Shown here piece by piece: positions 10,480 through 21,897 of a stretch of DNA of 64,000 bases. The stretch is from Proteles cristata cristata (Eukaryota > Chordata > Mammalia > Carnivora > Hyaenidae): NCBI GenBank assembly GCA_017311185.1, contig JAESUZ010001281.1:806001-870000 (forward strand), read 5' to 3'. The notes beneath the pieces were generated by a model that did not search any database, was not told the origin of the DNA, and saw only the letters and a program-made list of their open reading frames with translations. Within the stretch, counting starts at the first letter, position 1, and every line of letters starts with the position of its first letter. The translations under genes were made by a program, and so were the position numbers.

Positions 10480-11130
10480 ACCAATGTTCACTGAGTATTT
10501 GCTTGTAACAGAAAAGAAATCTAAATGAGTATTGGTAGGAGGCACGGACCTGAAGTTTTGGTACAGTTCGATACAGTGAAATAATATGCAGCAGTTAAAA
10601 TGAGGAAAATGTAAAAAATGTAAAAATGTTAAAAAGTTGAAGTAAAATAAGTCAATGGTTAAAATGAGTTAATGGATAAACCTTGACAACAGATTGAGCA
10701 GAAAAAAAGTTGCAGAAGGGTACATGCGATGTGATCCCATTTATATAAATTATAACACTGTCGGTTGGGCACCCAGCTCTTGGTTTTATTTCAAGTCATG
10801 ATCTCACAGTTTGTAAGTTGAGCCCCGCACCAGGCTCTTGTGCTGACAGCGCGGAGCCTGCTTCAGACTCTCTCTCCCTCTCTCTCTGCCCCTCCCCCAT
10901 TCACACTGTCACTGTCTCTCTCAAAAACAAATAAATAAACTTAAAAAATATATAATGCTATATGAAGATAAACCTATGTGTGTATACGTATGTAGGAAAT
11001 CTATAAAATGCCTGCACGGTAGGAGAGAGGAAGTAGGGATTGAGGAAGGTTACGCAAGAGCTGCCTCTGTATTCCCAATTATTTTTTTTCACTGGAATAC
11101 GAATGCAGAGGTTTTCATCATATTTTTCTA
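10480..11130 (+). mobile_element. Old L1 3' region, sense, split by a SINE
   Basis: GTACAGTTCGATACAGTGAAATAATATGC, AAACCTTGACAACAGATTGAG and ATGTGATCCCATTTATATAA follow the order of old L1 3' UTRs. The piece resumes after the SINE at 10760-10950. Borders are approximate. Confidence 0.55.
10760..10950 (+). mobile_element. Old diverged carnivore SINE, sense
   Basis: GGTTGGGCACCCAGCTCTTGG, CAAGTCATGATCTCACAGTTTG, a CT-rich stretch and AACAAATAAATAAACTTAAA show a SINE with a damaged head. Confidence 0.8.
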
Positions 11131-11652
11131 AATTTTGTCTAAAATATTTTATGAAATATCAGCAGGGAGAAAACTAATGTTATCCGGATGCCTATTGCCA
11201 AGCACAATGAAGTGCAGGGAGTTGGACAGTCAGCACTTAATTTAGTACCTGCTATGTACAGAAGGGACTAGTTGAAAAAACTAAACTGATTTTGAGGGTG
11301 AGTCAGTTAGGGTGACAGCTACGGCAGTGTCAACTGATGACAGACAAGGCAAGAAATTCTGATTTGTGTTCCCCAAGCCTCTGCCCTCTTGCTCACAACC
11401 TGCATATGGATTGTGAAATCCATTCCATGGATCGCTATTACCATTTTTGTTTAAATGAAGTGGAATAGAAAACAATAATCAAGAAAATATCAGAGTATGT
11501 AGAGTATATATAGGAGGAAAAAGTACTGTTTCATGAAATGATGCTTGTATCCACACGGGTGAGGATGTGTGCGTAAGTGTACGTGTGTGTTGAGTTGCTG
11601 AGTGGAATGTATTCCTGTGGGTCATGACCCGAAAGTTTGAAAGCCACCGTGG
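11130..11652. other. NID1: NID1 intron, unique sequence
   Basis: No recognised gene or repeat; a GTGT-rich patch lies near 11565-11592. Confidence 0.45.
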
Positions 11653-11654
11653 TA

Positions 11655-11956
11655 CAGTTGACTCTTGAACAACATGGGGGTTAGGGGCACTGACCCCCCC
11701 CCCCCCATGCAGTTGAAAATCCATGTATAACTTTTGACTGCCCAAAAACTTAGCTACTAAGAGCCTACTGCTGACTGATAGCATAAACAGTCGATTAATA
11801 CATACTCTGTATGTGGTATGTGTTACATGCATTCTAACAATGAGCTAGAGTAAAGAAAATGTCATTCAGAAAATCGTAAGGAAGAGAAAATACATTTATA
11901 GTTCTGTTCGATAAGAAACTCCACAGTTCAGAACCATGTTGTTTAAGAGTCCATTG
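11655..11956. mobile_element. Tigger-like (mariner-type) short DNA transposon
   Basis: Left end CAGTTGACTCTTGAACAACA and right end TGTTGTTTAAGAGTCCATTG are imperfect inverted repeats, and TA sits immediately outside both ends (11653-11654 and 11957-11958). The 302-bp interior has no transposase. A run of C's lies at about 11694-11706. Confidence 0.8.
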
Positions 11957-12477
11957 TAGTCATCTATTGTGATGTAACAAGTTATCCTCAGGATTGCAGC
12001 TAAAACAATAAATATTATCTCACAGTTTCTGTGGGTCAGGAATACAGGAGCAGCTTAGCTGGGTGGTCTTGGATCAGGGTCTCTCCTTAGGGTGTTGTCC
12101 AGGAATTAGCTGGGGCTGCAGTCTCTGAGGGTTATCTGAGGCACAGGGATACCCGTAATTGCTGGCAGGCCTCTGTTCCTCATGGACTGTTGGGACTGAG
12201 GACTTCAGGTCTTCACAGCCTGGGTCTCTTAATAGGATGCCTCAGCGACTTCAACCCCTGGCAGCTGGCTTCCTCCAGACCAACTGATGAGAGAGAGAAC
12301 ATCCAAGATGGAAGCCATGGTCTTCCGTAACCTCATCTTGGAAGTGACACACTGTCCCTTCTGGTGATACTCTTAGTTACAGGCCAGCCCCCTAACAGCA
12401 TTGAAAGGGAATTGCCTAAATGTGAAAATACCAGGAGGCTGGAGATGAGGGCCATCTTGGAGGCTGGCTACCACAGC
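11957..12477 (+). mobile_element. Ancient LTR (MaLR/ERVL-like), sense
   Basis: TGTAGTCATCTATTGTGATG, ATTATCTCACAGTTTCTGTGG, CTCATCTTGGAAGTGACACA and the end GAGGCTGGCTACCACA are landmarks of an old solo LTR. It directly abuts the DNA transposon at its left; the exact left border is uncertain. Confidence 0.65.
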
Positions 12478-13082
12478 CAATGACCTTGCCTCAGGAATGT
12501 CCAGCGGAATGTAATTGGCTAGATTTTTGGAAAGTAGGAGAATGGAATATCAGCAGATCAAAGAGGCACATAATACAACGTCCTGGGCTAGAGTTGCAGA
12601 GTTTGGCCCTTAAGGGCAAATACCAAACCTACAGATGTTTTATCACCTCTTTTCACGCTTGGCGCTCATCACACTTAGCAGCGTCTCCCACCTAGAGACA
12701 TACCACACAACTTTAGACACAAAGGTACTTCAAGAGTTCAGAAAGTAGGGCTGTAAGGAAAGCTGAAAACATTAAGGGGGAACAATACAGTTTAGAGAAA
12801 GAAAACTGAGGAACGATTTAATGTATGTCTTGGTTTTCATGTCTTGTTTGTGTCTCAGTGTGCACTTTACTTCAAGCAAACCCTATGTTAGAATACTTGA
12901 ATTTCCCAGTCAAAACTAGAAGGAACTCTAGAAATTCTATAATTCATCTCCTTCGTTTTATAAACAAAGACCACCTGAGTGATTTCTCGGTTTACAAAAA
13001 GGTTCCTTGAACTCTTTATGTAAAAGAATTTTCTATAGCAATTTTTCTCAAAATGGAGTAAAGCCCTTTTTAAAAGAAATTC
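12478..13082. other. NID1: NID1 intron, unique sequence
   Basis: No recognised feature. Confidence 0.45.
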
Positions 13083-13347
13083 TTTTTTTTTTTAAGTTTA
13101 TTCGTTTAGTTTGAGAGAGAAAAAAGCACACACCGACATACACACACACACACACACACGCACACACACGCACATCCGTGCAAGTTGGGGAGGGGCAGAG
13201 AGATAGAGGGAGAGAGAGAATCCCAAGCAGGATCCGCACTGTCAGCACAGAGCCCGGTGCAGGGCTCAAACTCACACCCCATGAGTTCATGACCTGAGTC
13301 GAAATCAAGAGTCAGATGCTCAACCAACTGAACCACTCAGATGCCCC
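13083..13347 (-). mobile_element. Carnivore SINE, antisense, with internal CA repeat
   Basis: TTTTTTTTTTAAGTTTATTCG and CAACTGAACCACTCAGATGCCCC mark the ends. A CACACA expansion of about 45 bp (13129-13172) has grown inside the GA-rich section. Confidence 0.9.
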
Positions 13348-15029
13348 AAAAGAAGGACATTCTTAAAGTCTCTGATGTTGGTTTAGATTATTTTTATTAT
13401 AGATAAGTCTGCGTGTGTAGAAGAGCCCCCAGGAGCAACTGGCCCCTCTTGGGGGCAAACTGGGCAGGAAGAGGCTAAAAAATGGTACCTCCCCACATGA
13501 GTTCCTCAACCCCATTGAATATGTCAGAGGCTGTGATAGTTATCTAGTTGAATTGACACAGAGAAGGCAATTTAATCAGGCAAGGGAATGAAATGCAAGT
13601 CAGGAAATTAAAAAGGCACTTTTTTTTCTTATTTCTCCTTCTATTCAATTTCCTCTCATTTTCTTTGTCCCCAACCTTGAGAAAGTCACCCCAGACTTCC
13701 TGCTGTTTCCTGGACAGATATCAGGTCTTGACTGCTTCCTCCCCCGAGCAGATCAAACTAGATGAATAAAAGGAATCTTGCCTGAGTGGTCATTTTATCA
13801 GCCAAAAACACGGCCAGGAAATGTGTCTTTATTACTCCTTCCTCACTCTACCCACTGTGGAAAATTCTCCATGGGGGGCTGGGGCCAGCGGGGGGAGGTC
13901 CCCCTGGAGCTGCTCTCCCCGCCTGGTGGCCCAGCTGAGAAGCCATCCCCAGAAACCCAGCGACCTCACAGCTTTCCATAAACACACTTGAAATTCCATT
14001 TCCTGAGTCACAGCTGAGGTTTTCCCTCCTTTTTATGAGTTCAAGATACAGCACTTTAAAGTTCCACTGTAAATTGTCACTTACTTGAGATGTTGTATGG
14101 CAGCCAAACACCACATCGGCGCAGAACTGTCAGCCACGTAGAATGGGGTAACCTCTGGTTCCTCAAACGTTTGGTTTGGTTGACTGCCCGCAGAGCACCA
14201 GGTGTGTTTTCTAGGTGGAAAGGCAGCATCAGATATAGACGTTGATGGAGGGAAAATGAGTCTGTGGGCCACACATAATTTTAGTGGGTGCGTTAAGCTC
14301 ACTTGTGTATGCCACTGTTGACATAACCCATCCAGCGTGCACTGGGCTTGTGGGTACAGATGGGGTAGGGGGCTGGGCTAGGAATCCAAAGACCCAGTTT
14401 TCTAGCTTGAGCTGACCCACTTATATGTGCTGTGATCGGGGAGCCCCTTCACCACTCTGAGCCTCGGGTCTCTCATTAGGTGGAAAAAATATAGTTAGTT
14501 GCCTGATGCATAGGATTCTAGTAGAGAAGTTAAATGAAACGTGTAAACTGAGACATCTTATGCAGAAAACTAAAACCCTGTGCACATGTAAGGTATTGAG
14601 GAGGTGAACAGGTTCTATGTCCAGGGGTAAACAGGCCCCAACATTTTTATTCCCAACCAGATGGCTTCTTTCCATCTTTGTTTGGCTCTTCCTACATCAT
14701 TTTTTTTTTTTAATGTTAGCCCCTAGGACAAAAGGGAAAGCAATACCCACTTTTTCCTAGCCACGTTCAACACCCCATTTCCAGGCATGTTCACTGCTTC
14801 TGATCAAGGGAACATCCACATGAAGCAGGGTAATGTGAGAATTGGCAACACAGACAAAAGGTACTTTAAACATTTACTGGCAACGTGCATGCTAAATGTC
14901 GCCATGAAGGCCATGTGTAGATACAGTCACAAATGAACATGTGAGCACTGAATTTAAAATTTGCTCTGTGTGCATTGTCTAATCATATTTCACTTACTCC
15001 TCTGAGTAATACACTACAGGGTATTACTA
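13348..15029. other. NID1: NID1 intron, mostly unique, with a MIR
   Basis: About 14390-14600 reads as sense MIR (GAGCTGACCCACTTATATG...CACTCTGAGCCTCGGGTC). Short overlapping ORFs at 13778-14420 on both strands show no domain. Confidence 0.5.
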
Positions 15030-15228
15030 CAGTCCCCAGAGGCCAGATCTGGCCCACTGTCTGTGTTTGTAAATAAAGCTTTATTGGAACACTAATTCGT
15101 TTATATGTTAGATTTGGTTGCTTCTTGGCCACCTCTGCAGAGTAGAGTAGTTGTGACAGAGACTACATGGCCCACAAAGTCAAAAGTATTTACTCTCTGC
15201 CTCTCAACAGGAAAAGTCAGTGGAGCCC
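15030..15228. mobile_element. Ancient nonautonomous DNA transposon, copy 2
   Basis: GGCCAGATCTGGCCCACTG, GTAAATAAAGCTTTATTGGAA and GTAGTTGTGACAGAGACTACA repeat the landmarks and orientation of the copy at 9838. Confidence 0.65.
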
Positions 15229-15288
15229 TGTACTAGATCTGTACATAACCACAGTCTTACAGTGAAGATCAAAAACAGCACTTTGAGG

Positions 15289-15474
15289 GCACCTGGGTGA
15301 CTCAGTCAGTTAAGCTTCTGACTCTTGATTTCGGCCCAGGTCATGATCTCACGGTTCCTGAGATTGAGCCCCAGTGCGGAGCCTGCTTGGGATTCCCTCT
15401 TCCTCTCTCTCTGCCCCTCCTTGCTTGCACTCTCACTCTCTCTCAAAAATAAATAAACATTAAAAAAGAAAAAT
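15289..15474 (+). mobile_element. Carnivore SINE, sense (first of three in a row)
   Basis: GGGCACCTGGGTGACTCAGTC to AAAAATAAATAAACATTAAA. The next SINE begins directly after its A-rich tail. Confidence 0.92.
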
Positions 15475-15690
15475 GGCACCTGGATGGCTCAGTTAGTTAA
15501 GCATCTGACTTTAGCTCAGGTCATGATCTCACAGTTCATGAGTTTGAGCCCCATGTCAGGCTCTGTGCTGACAGCTCAGAGCCTGGAGCCTGCTTCAGAT
15601 TCTGCGTCTCTCTCTCACTCTGCAACTCTCCCGCTCACACTGTGTCTCTCTGTGTCTCTCAAAAATAAATGTAAAAAAAAATAGATAAGC
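15475..15690 (+). mobile_element. Carnivore SINE, sense (second of three)
   Basis: TGGCACCTGGATGGCTCAG, GTTTGAGCCCCATGTCAGGC and AAAAATAAATGTAAAAAAAA define it. Confidence 0.92.
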
Positions 15691-15711
15691 TTTAAAATAC
15701 CTAGCACTTTG

Positions 15712-15857
15712 GGGGCGCCTGGACTCTTGATTTTAGCTCAAGTCATGATCCCAGTGCGGTGGGATCGAGCCCCGTATCTGGCTCCGTGCTGAGTATGGAG
15801 GCTGCTTAAGGTTCTTTCTCTTACTCTGCCTTTTGCTCTCACTCTCTCTTTTTAAAC
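15712..15857 (+). mobile_element. Older SINE subfamily, sense (third of three)
   Basis: GGGGGCGCCTGGACTCTTGA, GATCCCAGTGCGGTGGGATCG and GAGTATGGAGGCTGCTTAAGG resemble the older, shorter carnivore SINE form, with part of the head missing. Confidence 0.8.
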
Positions 15858-16739
15858 ACACACACCGACACCTGGCACTTGGTACCCTTTGCTCTCTGAG
15901 ACCTGCGGAGACTTCTGTGGGTCCATCCTGTTCCAGCCTCCTCTGTCAAGATAGATTGTCACATTGTGTTTTCTTGTTCCCTCCCCTCTGGACCATGAGC
16001 TTCTTGAGCTCTGCCCTTGTTAGGGGCTTCCTGAGTTGAGGTGAGAGAGATGGAGTGAAATCCGCTCGGGGAGACAAACAAGGAACAGAGTCTCAGTGCC
16101 CGTGTGACACAGAGCTCCAGGGCAGGTGAGCGCAGGCCCCCCCCCACCCCCCCAGCTACAGAGGCACACGGGACCCAGCCCTGGAGGGCCCGGTAAGGCT
16201 TCTGTAGGGAAGTAAACGTCTAAGCACATTTTTGAAGGATTACCTGGGAGGAAGGGAAAGCAGGGTCAAGGAGGAAGGGGTGTGACTCAACAAATAGCAC
16301 ATGGAAAGGCCTAGAAAAGAGAGGCAGCCAGCATAGTTCAGGTTGGCTGAAGCGTGCCTCACGGCAGTCAGTGCTACTGCTGGTATCTGGCTGTCACTCT
16401 GTGTGGTGGAGACTCCAGGGCTGAGGGGATGCTGGCCTGGGCCTTGTGGTAGCCAGGCTCCAGCCACTATGGAACCACCTAGAACTCTGCGTATTGGGAA
16501 GTTGTTGAATTCCAGGCCGTAGCTTCTCATCGGCAATTCCCCAGAGATCTAGAAGTAGTTCCCTACTTGGGGATCTGAGATGCATGGCTGAGAGGCCATG
16601 TCTCGTGCCAAACATGAAGTCATCATTAAAATGACACGCGGTTGTTGGAAAATGCACCCTGTGCTGTTTGGTCTCCCAAATCTTTGGCCTCAGTTCAACA
16701 TGGATAGTCAAGAAGCTTGACATGATAAAAAGGACAAAT
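15858..16739. other. NID1: NID1 intron, unique sequence
   Basis: No exon recognised. Several ORFs of 60-148 aa overlap on the minus strand without domain content. A C-run lies at about 16138-16152. Confidence 0.45.
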
Positions 16740-17215
16740 TTCAGAGAAGCAAAGTTTCCCAAAGTAAATTTCAGTGATGTCCGCCCCGTGATGAATGGAT
16801 AAACCAATGCGGTGTAGCCACCCTGTGGAATAGTATTCAACCATCCAAAGGGATGGCGTACTGACGGACGCTACAGGTGAATGAACCCCAACACATTCTG
16901 CCGAGTGAGAGCAGCCAGACACAGCAGGTCACGTGTCATATGATCCCAGTTATAGGACGTGTCCAGGAGAGGCCACCCACAGAGACAGAAGGCAGGTTGC
17001 TGGATGCCAGGGGCTGAGGTTGGGCAGAAACGGAGAGCCATGCTCTGCTTCTGGGTATTCCATTTCCTTTGGAGCTGAGGACAGTGGATCAGTATTTGGT
17101 AGAGGTGGTGGCCGCCTAACACTGACTATACGAAATGCCACAGAATTATTCCCTTCAAAGTAGTTAATTTCATGGTATGTCTGTTCTGCCTCAATTGTTA
17201 CAAACTGAAACCAAA
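16740..17215 (+). mobile_element. Old L1 3' UTR fragment, sense
   Basis: GATGAATGGATAAACCAATG, GTGGAATAGTATTCAACCATC, GCAGGTTGCTGGATGCCAGG and GGTATGTCTGTTCTGCCTCAAT follow the order of old mammalian L1 3' ends. Confidence 0.65.
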
Positions 17216-17298
17216 AAATGCTTAGCAGAGAAAAGAAAATGTGAATATAATCTTGACCGTCGAATCCCTTATACAGGATGGTATTTTATGTTTTAGAA

Positions 17299-17518
17299 AA
17301 TTTTTTTAATGTTTTATTTATTTCTGAGAGAGAGAGAGAGAGACAGTGTGAACCGGGGAGGGTAAGAGAGAGAGGGAGACATAGAATCTGAAGACAAGCT
17401 CCAGGCTCTGAGCTAGCTGTCAGCACAGAGCCTGACGCGGGGCTTGAACCCACGAACCGTGAGATAATGACCTGAGCCGAAGTCGGACACTTAACCGACT
17501 GAGCCACCCAGGTGCTCC
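17299..17518 (-). mobile_element. Young carnivore SINE, antisense, with perfect 20-bp duplication
   Basis: The ends are AATTTTTTTAATGTTTTATT and GAGCCACCCAGGTGCTCC. The 20 bases at 17279-17298 recur exactly at 17519-17538, so the insertion is relatively recent. It sits 144 bp before the thyroglobulin exon. Confidence 0.95.
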
Positions 17519-17662
17519 TGGTATTTTATGTTTTAGAACCACCCAGCGATGAACGAGCAGCCTTCACGGGGCTGAGTCCAATGTGGGTGACCTGCAGTCA
17601 CGGCCAGGGAGCACCGACCGATGGCACGGCTGACCGCCTCCCTCCCTTTGTCTCTGTCGTAG

Positions 17663-17881
17663 AAGTGGAGAAAACACGGTGCCAGCTCGAGCGAGAACAC
17701 ATCCTTGGGGCGGCGGGGGCGGCGGACCCGCAGCGGCCAGGCCTGTTCGTCCCCGAGTGTGACGAGCATGGTCACTACGCGCCCACCCAGTGCCACGGCA
17801 GCACCGGCCACTGCTGGTGCGTGGATCGCGACGGCCGAGAGCTGGAGGGCACCAGGACCAGGCCTGGGATGAGGCCTCCCT
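17663..17881 (+). CDS. NID1: NID1 exon: thyroglobulin type-1 domain
   Basis: This 219-nt exon follows CTCTGTCGTAG and precedes GTAAGT, phase 1 at both ends. It encodes EVEKTRCQLEREHILG, then GLFVPECDEHGHYAPTQC, and the type-1 signature CWCVDRDGRE. Cysteines 1-5 are in this exon and the sixth (TGT) is split across the next junction. Human NID1, as I recall it, has three more residues (IPP) before GLFVPEC, so this copy appears to lack one codon triplet set at that loop. The exon is GC- and CpG-rich compared with the surrounding intron. Confidence 0.96.
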
Positions 17882-20006
17882 GTAAGTCGGAGGGCAGTGC
17901 TGTGCTGGGCTTGTGTCTGAGAAGGGCCTGGGGGACTGGAGTCCCAGTGCCCGTGGGCATCACAGGGGGCCTCGCCCAGGATGCTGGTGGCCCTTCATGT
18001 CTGCCCTAAATCCTGCACTGTTCAGCTGGCCCAGGCGCCGTTCCCTCCCTCCCTGTCTGCCCTCTGCACCCCTTTTCTCTGTCTCCCTCATCGTGCACCC
18101 CACTCCCTCCACTTCTCCGCCCCCCATACCCATTCTCCTCCTTTCCTGCGCAGATCTGCTCTGTACAGACGCCGGCGGGACCGACTGCAGCAATACTGCG
18201 GTTGGTCACGGAGGGTGCATGTGCCGTGGGTCCCCCGGGGCACAGTCCCGTCAGGGTGGCCTGGCCTTCCAGTGTCTGGGACGTTGAAGGCATGGGAGAG
18301 GCCGACCGAAGCCCTTCACTGGGAGGCGCTGGGCAGGGAGCAGGGACCTGTGGGCGGCCCAGCTGGGCTGTGTGGCTCGGGCCCCAAACTGCCTCAGTCC
18401 CCACGTCCTCAACCTCAAACGAGCAGAGGAGCAAAATCTCTTGGATGGATCCGGCTCTGGAATCCTGACTCTGTCTCAAATGTAGGAAATGATCATTGTC
18501 ACAAGTTATCGAAGTCAGATACAGACAGTCCTTGAATCTCCATTCTCCATTCAGCTAATAATCAAGGATTATTTCCAGAAGCTGTTAAGAGGCTGCTAAG
18601 TGAGCAGGAAGTGGTCATTAATTCATCCGGCCGACGTTAACTGAGCTTCAGATGCTGGGGTCAGTGCTGGGGGCCCAGATGGGGGAGTCGCAGCATGGCC
18701 CCCAGAAGGTCAGAGGCCAGGTGAACAGGTGCAGAGCAGGGAGAGGAGCTCCGTGAAAGAGGAGGGGGCCAGGAGACCCAGAGGAAGGTGTCCCTGGCTT
18801 CCGTGGATGTGGGGGGTACTTGGGGAAGGCTTTCCAGAGCAGCTGGTGTGAACCAAGTTATTGAGCAAGGATAAAGATAACAGCTCTTGGGAGGCTGGCG
18901 GTGAGAAGCCGATTCCCGGCAGCAGGAGTAGGCTGAGCACTCAGAGACATTGCAGGGGTGTCTGTCCTCTGGGGGGGAGTCGAGGTGAAGGCCTCAGGTG
19001 CAGAGGAGCCTGGGGTTGATCACGATGGCAGCTGGGAGCCAAGGGAGGATCTTGAGCAAGCATCGACGTGACCGGGTTTGGGTTTTAGAAGTGTTGCTGC
19101 CTGGACCATGGAAACCAAGATAGATAGAGGCTCTCGGTGGGGAGTGGAGAGTCTGTCGCAGTGCTTAAAACTAATCCAGGTGAGAAGCCTCCAGGGAAAG
19201 ACCTGAGGGGCTGGCAGTGAGTTTGGAAAGGAGGGATGGATTCCAGAGAGTGTAAAGAGGTCAGCCAGATTGGTTTATGTCACTACCTGGGTACAATGGG
19301 CAAGACGTGGAAATGGCCCCAGTGACGACCGGGTCCAGCTCTCTCTCTTCAGAGAGCAGGAGACAAAGCCCAGGAAGATCCATGACTCAGCCACACAGCA
19401 AGGGAGTGGAGGGCTGGGTCTAGGCTTCCTGACCCCCACTCTGTGCCCCTCACCCTGTTTGTCGGGACATGCTGTCGTCAGGGGAGCCGGGTTGTCGTGC
19501 CAGGCATCAGGGTCAGTGTTTAGGAGGCCACGCGGAACCTGGGGGCAAATTAGCCCCTGATTATCGTTCTGTCCTTGGAAGCTCAGGAGGGACGTGTTCC
19601 CGCTTGGGAGGGTATGAGACTCGTGAGACTCGCCCACCATGGGGGACAGGATCCTAGGAGCCCCTGAGAGCCCCTCCAGCACTGGGAAGTTTGCACCTGC
19701 CAGTGAGAAGGGAGCACCCTGTGGGCAGGCTTTCTAGGGGCTGTTCTTGCTGCTGTTTTGGTTCACTGCCTCGGCCCATGTCCACGCAGCCCATGCCCAA
19801 AGCAGGGCATGAATGGTTCCATTATTTCTTTTTCTAAGGGGAAGTCCAAGCCCCATTTTCACATGACCTTTAATGTCAGACCCATGCCCCGCCTTCTCTT
19901 CTTCACAGATGCCCTTTGATTGAGGTCTTTCTGCATCTTGTGCTTTTAGACACACATGGGCATTGAGTAGCCGTGTGCCCTGCGGTGCCGTGAAGGCGGT
20001 GTGACT
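17882..20006. other. NID1: NID1 intron, GC-rich, no exon recognised
   Basis: About 18600-19250 has the look of an old, worn repeat (TTAACTGAGCTTCAGATGCTGG...), not assigned. ORFs of 157-184 aa at 17981-18535 and the minus-strand 245-aa ORF at 19734-20471 overlap the intron and NID1 exon on the other strand and have no domain. Confidence 0.5.
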
Positions 20007-20034
20007 GTGTGTGTGTGTGTGTGTGTGCGCGCGC
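20007..20034. repeat. (TG)n(CG)n microsatellite beside a splice acceptor
   Basis: A TG run followed by GCGCGCGC lies about 41-69 nt before the acceptor at 20074-20075. Alternating purine-pyrimidine DNA of this kind can adopt Z-form. Confidence 0.9.
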
Positions 20035-20075
20035 ACGTGCATTCCTACCGCACACAGACATCTCCTGCCACCTAG

Positions 20076-20248
20076 GTCTGAGTACCGTGGCCCCCCCGAT
20101 TCACCAAGGACCCTCCGTCCCCACCGCTGTGATCCCTCTGCCACCTGGGACCCACTTACTCTTTGCTCAGACCGGGAAGATAGAACGCCTCCCCCTGGAA
20201 GGAAGCACCATGCAGAAGACAGAAGCCAAGACGTTGCTTCACGCCCCG
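20076..20248 (+). CDS. NID1: NID1 exon: linker and start of the beta-propeller
   Basis: This 173-nt exon follows CTGCCACCTAG and precedes GTGAGT, entering in phase 1 and leaving in phase 0. It completes the last thyroglobulin cysteine, then encodes LSTVAPPIHQGPSVPTAV, a proline-rich linker, and HLLFAQTGKIERLPLEG, the first propeller strand. It ends at ...TLLHAP. Confidence 0.95.
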
Positions 20249-21664
20249 GTGAGTGCTGGCTCAGTGCGCTTGGTGACAGCTTCCGCTTCAGCGACCCGGA
20301 AAAACAATCAGGTGAAGTTAGACCAGTACCGGGGCTTGACCCCTGGATGCAGGAACCTATTGATTCTTTGTGACCGCAGGTGTCCATCTCTAGAGGGGGC
20401 CACCGTGTCCCCGAGCTGCCTGTGTAGCCGGGAGGGTGGGAGCAGAATCGAGAAGGCCTTTGAGAGACCACTGGTGTCTGACCCCTTGGGCGGGGGCGTC
20501 ACACGAGTTCGTGGATCTGGTTTGTGTGCGTCTCCCAGGTCTGACCTTGCCATTCCTGCTCAATTAGTAAAGTGGCTTGTGTTTGGTGGACCGTCACCTC
20601 AGGATCTTCATATCTGCCCCAAGGCAATAACAGCTTTGGCTTAGAACTTTCCAAAGCATCAAAGATGCATTTTGTGAGTTGGGGAATTTTTGTCTGTTAG
20701 AGGCTGGTGGCTTCTGAAAAGCCCTTCTGTTAACGTCTGTGATCCTGACCCCCTCTTGCCAAGAAACCAGACTTGAGACCTGGGGGCTTCCGGTGGGATT
20801 TGGTCAGGCTTCCCGCAGCAGTGGGGGCCGGGGGGAGGCTCAGGTCCTAGAAGGAGTGAAGAGGCTTTTCAAATCCTCTTCTAATTAGCCTTGACTGGAT
20901 CCATGTTCTTCTGCACAATCCCTCTGATGGGCTCTCCCTTCACACGGAATAAAATCTAGTTCTTCCTGTGTGCTCTGGCCACCTCCCCCATTCCATTCCT
21001 TGCCACTATCCCTCCCACTCACCAGCTTCATCTTCTCTGACCTTCTGGCTGGTCCTCAGCACACCACGCACATTCCCACCTCAGGACCTTTGCACCTGCC
21101 TGGAGTCATCTCCCTCTCAGACCCTTGTGCAGTACACCACCTCACCTCACTCAGGTTTCTGTTAGCATTTCACCCCTCTGGCCACCCTGTCCACACCGCT
21201 CTCTGTCTCCTTATCCTGCTTTGTCTCCCCCATACCACTCAGCACTGCTTGATGCATTATGTATCAGTGTGTATGTTCTGTATCTGATGCATCCGTTCCC
21301 GATAGGAGTATATGCACACCAGACCAGAAACCGTCCACCTATTTCATGGAGGTATTTGTTTCACAGTTGTGTTTCTGGAGCCAGTGCTTGGCACTCAGAA
21401 ACTACTCGCCAAGCGAGTAAGTGACGTTTGTGTTCTGCCATTGCCTCGTTGACACACAAATCCCTCTGGGGGTGATCATCATCCTTTCTTTGGGTCCTCT
21501 CGAGCCCACACTCAGGTAGCGGGAGTGGGCTGAGCTCCCTGTGAAAGTCATTGTCACCCAAGATGAAGGGAAGAGACTGAATGTCAAGGGAGGCTGTGAA
21601 AAGCAGAAAATGGAGGTCGGGGCAGGTGGATGGGAGGGCACTGAGGCCACAGGAGAGATACTCG
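20249..21664. other. NID1: NID1 intron with a sense L2 relic
   Basis: About 20910-21420 reads as an L2 3' region (CTCAGGACCTTTGCACCTGC, then CCAGTGCTTGGCACTCAGAA). The rest is unassigned. Confidence 0.55.
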
Positions 21665-21705
21665 CTGTTCTTTTATTTTGTGTTTTGTGTATTTTTACCA
21701 TTTAA

Positions 21706-21897
21706 AAACTTTTTTTTAATCTTTTCGAGAGAGAGAGCAGGGGAGGGGCAGAGAGAGAGGGAGACACAGAATCCGAAGCAGGTTCCAGGCTCTGAGCTGT
21801 CAGCACAGAGCCCGACGCAGGTCTCGAACTCGCAAACTGTGAGATCATGACCTGAGCCAAAGCCGGATGCTCAACCAACTGAGCCACCCACACGTCC
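21706..21897 (-). mobile_element. Carnivore SINE, antisense
   Basis: CTTTTTTTTAATCTTTTCGAG to GAGCCACCCACACGTCCC; TTTTACCATTT flanks both sides. Confidence 0.9.

Noticed and set aside
17981..18535. 184-aa and 157-aa overlapping ORFs in the intron after the thyroglobulin exon
   Set aside because: Both strands and several frames are open because of high GC content; no domain, no splice sites in frame with NID1.
19734..20471. 245-aa minus-strand ORF, the longest in the window
   Set aside because: It runs antisense across NID1 exon 20076-20248 and a TG microsatellite (giving a TH repeat), with no domain or splice support. GC-rich composition explains the openness.
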